A stretch of 64,000 nt of DNA from Arbacia lixula (Eukaryota; Echinodermata; Echinoidea; Arbacioida; Arbaciidae), in contig OZ022580.1 in assembly GCA_963669155.1 (NCBI GenBank), forward strand, positions 25,131,705-25,195,704, in the 5' to 3' direction. Position 1 is the stretch's first letter; every line of letters begins with the position of its first letter. The translations under genes were made by a program, and so were the position numbers. Below, piece after piece: positions 44,401 to 56,400 of the stretch. The notes under the pieces were generated by a model, which saw nothing but the letters and a program-made list of their open reading frames with translations, was not told the origin of the DNA and made no database searches.

Positions 44401-47400
44401 TTCACACTTATCTAAGCATCGGATTTCAATACACACGTGTGTGAATAGTAATGGTGCATTCACACTGATCTAAGCTTGGGATGTCAATACAAACGTGTGT
44501 GAATAGTAATGGTGCATTCACACTTATCTAAGTATCGGATGTCAATACACACGTGTGTGAATAGTAATGGTGCATTCACACTGATCTAAGCATGGGATGT
44601 CAATACAAACGTGTGTGAATAGTAATGGTGCATTCACACTTATCTAAGTATCGGATGTCAATACAGACGTGTGTGAATAGTAATGGTGCATTCACACTGA
44701 CCTAAGCATCGGATGTCAATAGACGTGTGTGAATAGTAATGGTGCATTCACACTGACCTAAGCATTGGATGTCAATACAGACGTGTGTGGATGGCAATGG
44801 TGCATTCACACTATCTAAGCATCGGCTGTCAATACAGACGTGTGTGGATAGTACTGGTGCATTCACACTTATCTAAGCGTCGGATGTCAATACAAATGTG
44901 AGTGGATAGAAATGGTGCATTCACACTTATCTAAGCATGGGATGTCAATACAAACGTGTGTGGATAGTAATGGCGCATTCACACTTATCTAAGCATCGGA
45001 TGTCAATACAGACGTGTGTGGATAGTAATGGTGCATTCACACTTATCTAAGCATTGGATGTCAATGCAGATGTGTGGGAATAGTAATGGTGCATTCGCAC
45101 TGACCTAAGCATGAAATTTCAATACAGACGTGTGTGAATAGCAATGGTGCATTCACACTGAGGCAGATTTCTGCTGTCCCTTGGTGAAATTTGGTTAAAC
45201 CTTTTCTTGATTATCATGTCAATAGTCAAACTTTGTGATTTGACTTTGATCTTTGACCTTGACTTTGTTTTAATTACTCAAGTTATCCTTTCACATATCA
45301 TTAATCTATCAAGTTATATCAAATTTGGTCAACATTTTGATGACTTATCATGTCAATGATGACATTTTGTAATTTGACCTTTGAACTTAAAATCTAATCA
45401 GTCAATCAACCTCTCATCTATCATCATGATATCAAGTCTGATCAAATTTGGGGCTGGTCTCATAAAAATTTGCAACTGCACGCAGCTGCACGCAGCTCTG
45501 TACATTAAAGATAGGGGATTGGACTTGCCATTGATTCAGATCAGTCACAACTCTTTATAAGATGGGGACTTGGCCAGACATTTTTTTAGTGATAGCATGA
45601 ACAAGATCGGGACAGACGGACACTCTTTCCAGTAGAAGCCTCAAACTCAAGATGGACTCTTTGATACCTCGTTAGGTGAGAAGCCGTCCTTGTGCTGCAC
45701 CAGTTTGTTGTTGAGCAGCTCCATAGCCTTCCTCCTGACGGTAGGGAGACGGTTGCCAAGGAGACCAGATACCACGCCAATAAACACATTGACAGGCAGG
45801 AGAGAGTTGACCTGAAAACAAGGAGCAGAGGGTTGAGAACATGTGGTGAAAGTTTATGCAAATATAGACTGCTTCTAGGGGCATGGTTAAAACGATTGGC
45901 ACAAGGGGATTTAATAACCATGATATTATCTAGAGGCCACGCGCCGAGTGATAAAAGCATTATTTTTAAATCACTGCTATTGATCGCTACTCATTCATTT
46001 TTTTTTGCTATAAAATCGATGTCATGACTGTCAACCAGACAGTTAATAGGATTACGATTATCAATCAATGAGCAGCATGATGAATTAAGGTACCTTTCAC
46101 ATATATGAGAGTTAAAGTTTACTAGTTCTAAACAGTATCACTCAAGGAAGATTTCCACTTGCCGTACATTGTCTAGCAGGCTAGTGTCAGGCACCCCCAA
46201 TGAGAGTCCCCGTCATGATCACCGTTGTTTGCTCTACCCACTTAGTCTAGATGCAGTTGTCGTGACAACCCGCTCTTATGACGCCACACTTCTGTACTCT
46301 ATTCTGAAAAGTGAGCACATTGTTACTCCCTTCCGGGGAGCATTTCATCAAAGGACTTGTCAGACGTTTTATCCGAAAAACTGTTATAAGCTACTGAAAT
46401 GCTTGCATCTTTTTGGCCGAGAGCAAACTTGTCGGATAAAATATCTGACAAGTCCTTTGATGAAATGCCCCCCTGAGGATGAGTGTGCTCCAATCACTGT
46501 TTCAGCTGGACGAGGGCCAGCCCACGTACCTTGTCCAAGACGTCGTAAGCCTTGTGGAGGAGGGCCCGCCAGAACTTGGCCGTGTTGGGGTCCTTGTTGT
46601 CCTGGATGCAATGAGCTACATGGGTGATGTAGCGCAGGGTCTGCTCAAGAAGTCTGCCAAGAAAAACAACAGGTGGAATAAGTCGCTGCCCGGCAAGAAG
46701 CAAGATTACAGGGGGGGGGGTTCCGAAAATCCACAGAGATAAAAATTTTATTTCCCCTAAGATACAATGTCCTTAAAATATTTTATCTTTGAGATACAAT
46801 AAAATTTTTCCTAAGTTCATTTTCGGAATACCCCCCAGGTGCAAATGTCACTTGTTTGTAGATTTTTTTAAAAAATATAAGAAACGAAGCGAAATAAGTT
46901 GCTGCCGAGGAAAGCTATCCCTTAATGCAATGCGCTTTCTCTGGATTTCTCCGGATCTCGGCAGAATCGCTATTTGGTGTTGCGAGAATTAAAAGTATCC
47001 TGTAAAGCTTCTTTACAACACCTAGGGGTTGGAATGATTTTCAAAAGTTGCATAAGTAATCAAAAAAGAGGAGAAGATAATGAAATGGACAAATTGCAGG
47101 GAAAATTTGGGGACTCAAAAAGGAGAAACAAAAATTGCTGAATAGATAATAAAATCAAGAATAATGAGTATTTATAAAAGGATACGAGGAGAGGAAAACA
47201 ACCAACTACATGGTATGTGTAGAGCAAGCCAATGGGGTTTCCAAGGCTCGGTAATGTAAGGGTTTCAGTACTCACTTTTGATACAAAGCTTGCATCGATG
47301 AAGACTCCTCTGCAGACAAATTCACAATCTACATTGGCAGAAAAAGAAATAATAATCCTGATGAATGGCCTGTCTACAGTAATGGGGTGCATTTTTGTTA

Positions 47401-50400
47401 AATTTACTGGAACATTTGCATAAAACTCTTAAATTCCGATTATCTTTTTTGTCTCTTAAATAAACCAGCCAATAATAATAACATATCAAAGAAATGTATT
47501 GATTTGGACTTTACAAGGTTTTGTACGCATCAGAAAATTTGCCCTGTACAAATTTGCCACAGCACGTTGGTAATGGGGCAGACGAGTTTGTAACACATTC
47601 GTCTGTATTATAGAGCTTTGATTCTTTCTAATCTTTTGTATCGGCTTGGGGATAAAAAAAAATATAGACAAAGTGCTATTGCATGTTAAAAGAAAGATAA
47701 ACTTAAAAGTCGATGGGGGCGTAACTCCTACATTTACCTGGGGACACAACGCCTTGCAGCCTGCTTTTCAGCTACTTTTAAGATATATGCCTAATTTAAT
47801 TGCTATAATCAAGTTGGTAATGGGGCAGACGAGTTTGTAACACATTCGTCTGTCCCGTTACCAACGTGCTATGGCAAATTTGTACAGGCTTAGTCTAATA
47901 AGTGAACATTCAGAGCAGGATTTTAACTGAAGCTAATTTGGAGGAAATTAATTCAACACTCTGTCATATTTTGGTGGTGCAAGGTGGTCATCATTTGACA
48001 TGATTCAGTTGTGCAGAAAAATATCCCTTTACAGTAGACAGACCCCACATGTGTGATTACTGTAAAACTGTTTTTTTTTCGCGTGCAGATATTTTCGCGC
48101 TCGGCAGGGGGTCCCAACATTTTCGTGAAATGTTAAATTCGCAGTCGGCAAATCTAAAGTAACTAGAACTAGGCTAGGCTAAGTAATCCATCTGATCACG
48201 TGCAAATTACAGTACTGTGACTGTATTCATTTGACCTACATTCTGGACATTCTTCCACGCATCACGCGCTGTATCGTTGTGTGCTCTTTATAGCACCGCA
48301 TACGCAACTCTGCTCGTGGAGTTCAACACATTTTCTAGCGTGGATAATTTCGTGGTAATGCTCAAAACCTTTTCGCGTGATGTTAAATTTGCTGACGCAT
48401 CCCGATTCGCAAAATTCGCGAAAATAAAACCCCCGCGGAAGGAACTTCTTATCCAGTACTACTCAATCAAGACAAGTAGCAGGTGGCTTTGATATACAAG
48501 TTTGATTAACCATTTGCCTGCCAGATGAACTACTGCTCTATGGGATTTGTTTGCATTACATAGGAATAAATTCACATCGGGCACACAAAGATTTAAAGAG
48601 GAAGTTCACCCTGAAATTATTTTGGTTCCAATAAAAACAGACAAATGAACGAAATTTATGAGTGAAGGTAAAGGAAAAGAAAGTTATTTGATTTTAAAGT
48701 TTTGATTTTGTGACGTCACATGCATGGGTCTCTCCCATAAGTTGTTTTTCGAAAATGTGCATTTTCTCACAAAGATATGCATCCTTTTACTTGTGCATTT
48801 GATACATTATTAGAAATACGTTTTTACACACATACCTGTACGAGAAAACATCATTCTGTTGTCAAAAACACAAAAAACAATTTATTGACTTATTTTGTAA
48901 ACAACATATGGGAGAGCACCTCGCATGTGATGTCACAAAATCAAAATTTATAATCAAATAACTTTCTTTTCCTTTGACCGATTTTCATCAAACCTTCACT
49001 CATATGTTTCTTTCATTTGTCTCTTTTTATTGAAACCAAAATAATTTCAGGGTGAACTTCCCCTTTAAACAGATTCCACTGTAGTACTCTTCTAAAGCAG
49101 TCAGGAGGAAATACTCTTCTTTGCTGTAATAAGGAACCCGCATTTTTCAAATTCTGCACCTGCAATACCTTCAGAGATTTTGTCTGCACATATCAAAGCA
49201 AGGAAAGAGACACAGCATGGTGTAACTTTCAAGGCATTGATCACACTGACATGCAAATTGACTCATCATTAGGTATATATCTTCATCACATAAACTAGTG
49301 AATATCTTATGAAATATATCAAACAAATATAAAGTATGCTGCAGATTCAACAAACAATTTGGTCTTCATCAAGAATGGAGCTTTTATCTTTTTATTTATT
49401 CATTAGCATTATTTACCCAGGGTAGCCCCTTCAGTGGATGAACAATGTTCCACCAGGGGGACCTGCTTTGACACCACATATGATTTACAGAAATATAAAC
49501 AAAAAACATGTAGTTTTTATTTACATTTACATTTTGATTCTGTTTGATTCCTAATAAAAAAAAAAAAAAAACTGCAGTCACATGACCTGACCTGGCCAAT
49601 GAAAGTGTTGCTGGTGAGCAGCTGTGATAGGAAGCCCACAGCTGTGAATTGGAAGTGCCTGAGCTGCCTGGCGCTGTGCTGGTGCTGGTCAAAGATCAGG
49701 TCTTGGCACAGGGACTGGGACTGGGTCTGGGACTTCTCCCGTGTAGCCTGGGCCCCAGCGCCTCCCCTGGACCTGGTTCCACGGGATGGTGTCTTGGTGC
49801 CTGGAGAGATGAAGCAATGTCAGGTGAACACATATTAGTCAGTTAGCTCTTACTCAAAGAAACTATTTAAAGGTAAGGCAGGAATTTTTTTCACTTCTCC
49901 TGAAACTGCTAGAATATGCCCAGAGAATATACGTAAAATTCAAAGTTGAGAGTTTGCAATAATTTACTTTACATCTTCTTGGTATTTTACACATTATCAT
50001 TGAGGAAATCCCCCTCCCCTCCCCCCCCCAAAAAAAAAAGAAAAAAAGAAAAAGAAAAAGACTTTGACTGGACTAGTTTCTGACCATTTCTTTATTTGTT
50101 TGATGCTCATAAACTTCATGATGAAGTATTAACACATTAGCCCACACTTTGGTGAACAGTTCTATTCAAGCTATGGGTCGTTCATATTTGGGATGTTGCT
50201 GGCAGAATGTAATTCAAATAAACTCATCATGATTTGTGTATAAATGTTTTTACACTTTCATATGAAGTCAAATTGCTACCACCACCAACTAAAACAAAAG
50301 ATCGCTATGACAACAAACCTTCCTCCTCCTTCTCCTTGAGAGTTCCCAGGTAGGCCAGCATCTGAATCAGACTAGTGACTTGGGTCTGCGGCTCAAAGTG

Positions 50401-53400
50401 GTTACAGAGAGCGAGCCAGAACTCTAGGTTCCTTCCAGGACCCTGCAACGATAGACAAAATATGTTTCTGCATTTCAAAAGTTTTTCCATTGTCTATGGA
50501 ATTTACGTGTCATAACAAAATCGCTCAGACGACAAAAACCGACACATTTCACCCACCCATATCAACATTCAAGGGGGAAAAGAGGAGAAAGAAAACTATT
50601 CTGGGTAGAAGAAAATCTCTTTGATTTTAAGACTAGAGGACATATTCTCTCAAAATGACTGGCTTAATGTCAGCTACTTGGCTGATTTACACTTAGAGTA
50701 GTATACTTAGCTAAAATATGCAACTGAAAACCAAAGAATTTTACCTAAGTATTTTGCTACGTCGGAATTGTCAAAAGTTTTGATTCTGATTTTGGGTAAG
50801 TATTTTATTCCAGCCTAAATACAAATTAAAAATGCATATTTCTGAATACTTGCTCTCAATCTCTTCTGGCAGCATGGCGGTGGGCCCTTTGGCAACAGAG
50901 CTCTTGATTATGGGTCCTGTAAAGCTTACCACTGCTATCTATGACCCTTAAAGGGCATATACTGTACTGGAAAGACAAAAAAAAAAACTTCAAAAGGTGA
51001 TCATGAGCAATCTTCTTGTCAATGGTCTTAAATTCATGTGTTGTCCATTTAAGAAACTTGCTGAAAGTTATTTGAACACAAATGATCCACATCATTTGGA
51101 GTAATAAGTGATAAATCACAAATCCTGTAAATGTTCGGGCCAAACAATTTGAGAATTTATGATATAATCACTAATTACTCCAAATGTGGATCATTTTTTG
51201 GCATATAACTTTCAGCAAGTTTCTAAAATGGAGAATACATGAATTTAAGACCATTGGCAAGAAGATTCCTCACGATCACCTTTTGAAGATTTTTTTTGTC
51301 TTCCCAGTACAGTATATGCCCTTTAACGCCAACCTTACCTTGCTCTCGGTCTCCTCCGGTAGCATGGCGGTGGGCCCCTTGGCCACATAGCCCCGCACCA
51401 GCAGCAGCACCACCCTCCACAGGTACCCCGCCCCGCCTACCGAGCCCACCAGGTGGGTGAAGAGGGGCAGGCGCCGGTGCTCCGGGATGTGAGGGAAGGC
51501 ATCAACAAAGGTCTGCATCACCATGGTGACTGCATCCTCCAGGCTACCCACTAGGGAGGAGGGCAGGGACTGGTCCTGGCTGGCCTGGGGGGTTAGGGGG
51601 TGGGGAGGGTGAAGGAAGGAAGGGGGGGGGGGTTAGAAAAACAGACACATTTGTAATCAAAGCAGCAAAAGTAGGAAAGCAATTTGTTCAATGGGACATT
51701 CAATCATGCAGTCTTCTATCTTCTATCTATCTATCGGGGTCTGCAATGCATAGACTGGGGGACTTAAAAAACACACACACAAACAGGTTCATTTGATATC
51801 GAAGGACAGATAAAGAAAGGGCTTTCGTTGAAAGTTACAATTAATCATGCAGTCTACCTCTTCATCTGGGCCCTGTCTAGTAAAGAATTGAGATTGATCG
51901 CGACTACACTTGCAATGGACATCACTCATAACTCTGTATATCAGATATAGGGGAATGAACTTGCGATCGATTGAGATCAAGCAACTCTATATATAACAAG
52001 ATCTCTAGAAAGCCTACAGTGCAGGGAGCACCTACAGTTCTCAGCTTAGTTTTAATATTGATAATAACAAAGAGTGAAATCAAATGGACAGAATCTCATC
52101 CCTACCTTGACCAGGGCTGGTATGACGGTCTGAACGGTCTTGTGGATGACTTGGAAGCTGTGGCCGTCGTCATGACGCAGCAGACTAGCTCCCATGAAGG
52201 TGAAGATGGCCATGATGTGATGTAAGACGTGCTCCTGGAAGATGCAAGACACAGACAGTTTATTAACCATTCCTGCAGCAATTAGAGAGCTGCTAGCTAG
52301 GATTCGTGTGCATTATTGGTGACAAAATGTGCACCAGGTATATACTGACACGACGGAGGTCAGCTAGATGACGTGTAGGGTCAAAGACAAGTACAGAGGA
52401 CATGATGGATAACTCTGCCATTGACGAGAGTGAAGTTAAGTTTGAAAACAGACTTTGACCACTAAGAATGAACAGAGACGGAGTGACCCCGTAGACAAGT
52501 ACTTTGCACAACAGGTGCGACCTACAATGGAGATGCGTCCGAAGAAGAAAAATGCAGAGTCTGGCCCCTGCGCGTATAACATGCGTATGACAGATGATGA
52601 ACACCACGCAAATAATATGCATCCAACAAAAAAGCACCCAAAGTTCCACCCTTACGCATATAGCATGCGTCCCACAACAGATGAATACCCAGGCCACGTA
52701 TTCAAGCTGCATTCATCAATGAAAAACACAAAGTGCAACAACCACGCAATTAATATGCATCCGACGAGAGAGCGTGAACACTACGCATATGGTTGGCATC
52801 CGTCTATGACAAACTCAGAAGATATGCATGTCATGAACGCAGAGTACGGCTACCTGTCACAAGTAGGCTTGGAAATTGCCATTCATTTTATTTTCAATCC
52901 CTGTTATTCTTGCCCAGTTACAACGTATCCCAATTTGTTTCATTTTGCATGCACGGGTAGAAGCCGGTACACGTGTACCGCATGTTTAAGTGGGCGATCC
53001 GCGGTTAAATCTACTATTCATCTATATTCCTTTCATGATGCGTGTTACCATGGGTGTGTATGCAAATTAAACGTAAATGTTCGAGTTTGGTTGATTTAGT
53101 CCTTTCGTTCCCGTAGATTTGTCTTGGTACCGTTTTCAGGTACGTTAAGTCATTCAATGCATGTTATGGGTTACTTTGAAGCACCCACGCTAGTTTCTCT
53201 GTGCCACGCCCGAGGTGGTTTGTGCAAGGTATAGCCGTACGTTAGTTAGTCATTACGTTCTCTGATTTCAGCCTGTACAGTGGTCATTTGAGTTCGTATT
53301 AAATCTATAGTTGTAACTGAAGTTAAGCAGCCATCATGTTCTATCCACCTTATGTTATCCCGAGTTAATATTTACGTTCAACAATTATCATCATTTACCT

Positions 53401-56400
53401 TGTCGTAACAGACAAGTGTAAGTATTGGAAGAGGCGTCTTCGCTGTGTATTTGTGTATGGAAAACTCACCTATGGTGAGTTTAATTTCGGGACTGACGTC
53501 ACGCTTCATGCCCTCCAGCCGTGTCCCCCCTCCAAGCCGCCGCATAACCAGCCCACGTCACCATCTTCGTTTAGGTGTTGTCGCAATTGAATCTAATTGA
53601 ATGTCAAGCGCGCCAATATTAGTCCAACGCAGCACCGACGTAACAGGGGCCCAACCGCGAACTGTCAGGTTTTCGTACGTTTGTGTGATTCCGTATGTTT
53701 GCGTGAGTGATTTATTTGGTCGGTGTAAATTAATTATTATTTAATCACAAAATTTTTTTACTGTAACTTAGGATGAATGTAACTTTTTAGAACTGTTTTT
53801 TTTTCATATTGAGTGTTTTGACAGTTTTGTCATAAATGTACAATAACACACCTTGCAACACAGAGTTTATCAAACACTGATTAAAATAAAAGTTTACATC
53901 ATTTGTCCTTGTCAGTTTGTTGTGTTGATTGTCCACAGGTTTTTGACAAGCCCTTTAGACTCCTTGACAAACAAAGAGGAAAAACATGGACATTTAGAGA
54001 AATGAAGACAAAACTTGCGACCAGATTCTAATAAGCCAAGCAAGCAGAGACGTATTTGTTAAAGCTACGCAGTCGCAGGAGAAGACCAGACGAATCTCTA
54101 CAAGAGCTGGGCTGCAGTATATGTGAACTAACCACTAAAGCGTATCTGAACTTCGACATAGACGGAATCAACCGAGTTGCGAGGATTCACTTCACAGATG
54201 CTATACTCAACCCAGAACTAAGATCTCGTATCTTCAACACAAGAGCGACACTGAAAAGAGCCGAGAGACGACCACCCCTGTACACGTGCCATTACTGTGC
54301 ATTTTGTAATCGCAGCCAGGCCTTCATGGTCGCTCACAAGAGATCCCGGCATTTCGAAGCTAGAGTGCCAACCTCGCGGCTTGTACCTATGAGACACAGG
54401 TGCCTCACCACGCCCCCCCTGGAGGGAGATTGTCGTAGGCCGCACGACAAGAGACTTCGGCAACTGTCGTGCATGCCGTCCAGGACTCCGACACGGACCC
54501 CAGTAACGTCCCTGTCGCGAACTCCTGAGACGGCCCGCGATTTTCCTTCTTCCCCCGCGACGCAACTCCCTCCCAGTCTCTATTGAACTCCCTGCCGTTA
54601 TCTCCCCGCTGGCCTCCCCTGTCAAGGCCACAGCTTCCCCTTTCGCTTCCCCTTGATGCTCCCTCTGAAGCATCAAGCTCGCCGGAAGTTGAGGAGGCTA
54701 GTGCTGGGGCACGCTGAATAGTGAGGGGGTACAAACGTCCAACCCGGACAAGCATGTGGACAGACTGATGGGACAATATAGGAGAACACAAGACGAGGGA
54801 ACTGCCTCCACCTCAGGAGCAGCCAGTTCACGCGTGGAGTTCACAAATGGACTAAAGCCGGGAAAGACTGTATTTAGAGTAGTGGAAACACTTCACCTTC
54901 AAGATGGATGTTTCTACACGCTCTACTCATACAAGGTCGCCAAGAAAGCAGTATCCTCTTTTTGAATACATGTACTCTTCTTTTTCTCTCTCTCCCTCCA
55001 TTTCGTTTTCCCATCTTCATAAAGTAATTAAGTAGTGGGCATTTTGCTCAGTTAGATTATGGTTCCACAGAGGTCCGCCTCTGTCACACAGTGCTCTTTC
55101 TGCGGCTTACCTCCTGATACTCTCGGGTTATTTATCAGTCATGCTTGTAATTTGAGAAGCTATCTTTCCCCATAAAGTCTCAGTAAATTTTCGCCATAGC
55201 AAATTTTGGCCCCTTCTAAATTTTCGCCTTGTTATCATATAACTCTAGAAAGGTGGACCAAAATCAAGATAAGTTAGTTTTTATATAAATGTCCTGTCAT
55301 ACAAAAGTAATACAAATATACACACCTTTATTTCGACTACTTCCTATTCCTCCTCCTTGTTATCCGACTCTTCCCATCACTATCATATATCTTGACAAAA
55401 CACCCTATATTTTCATGAATGTCAACACTGGTTGACATTTTGACCCTGTCTGTGTATTTACTGCTCGGCACTTGGTCTTATTGAGGGCGCTGCACTGTGG
55501 CGACCACCAACTGGCTTTTACATTCTCTTGCTTTGGATCTTTATTCTTTGTTTTTCTGCACTTTTCCTTGGGTTTGTTTGGTTATTTAGCCACCATCATG
55601 TGCACTTCATTGTCGAGATCATTGTATTATGTATACTTTTGTTGTTCCAATGCACTGTTATGTTTTCTTTGTGTGTCTTTTGTAATTTTATGTCATTCTT
55701 CTATATCTTCTTGCCAGTGGAGGCCAATTTTCTGTAATTTTATATAGACAATAAAGTTGAATCTTGAAACTTGAATCTTATTGAAAATCATGGCCACGGG
55801 GTCAAGATCTAAAACACAACACCGTCCAACCAGTCCTATAATTTATTGCGACGCCGTTTCCCCTGGGATGCCACGCACTTCTACTATGTCTCAAGTCCCT
55901 AAACAACAACAACAACCTAGTAGTAGTGTGTCCTGCTCTCTCGAGTCACACACCATCTCTAATTCCGACTCGGTCGAGACTACCACCACTCAGAGAGAAG
56001 CTAATAATCACGACGATGGTCGTCGCAATACTTACAGGGAAGAGCTTGGCTGCTGCAGCGAGGAGTAGCAAGGCGTGACTGTGGGTTTGAGGGTTGTCGG
56101 AGGTCCGGATGCATTGCACGACCTTCTCTACACTGAACTGCTCCTCCATCAGAGACTCTACACAGCAATAACAGACATGAGCATAGCAAACAAATCATTC
56201 AAAAGTATGCCAGGGTTCCCAGCCCATCAGGCAAAATCAGGGAAAAGTCAGGGAATTTGATAAAAATGCCTCAAATCAGGAAAAAGTTGGCGAATTTTGA
56301 TTAAATGACAGTATTTTGTACGTCAAATAGTTCACTGCAAATACATAGAAAACATGTGAAAGTGGAAATGCGTTGAAATAATTACCATACAATTTTGACA

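Noticed and set aside
43023..45160. CRISPR-like regular repeats
   Set aside because: The whole 58-bp unit is repeated without unique spacers, in a eukaryotic intron; it is a minisatellite.
52293..52712. 139-codon minus-strand frame as an extra HEATR1 exon
   Set aside because: HEATR1 phase and homology pass directly from exon 56036-56157 to 52106-52234, leaving no room for another exon.
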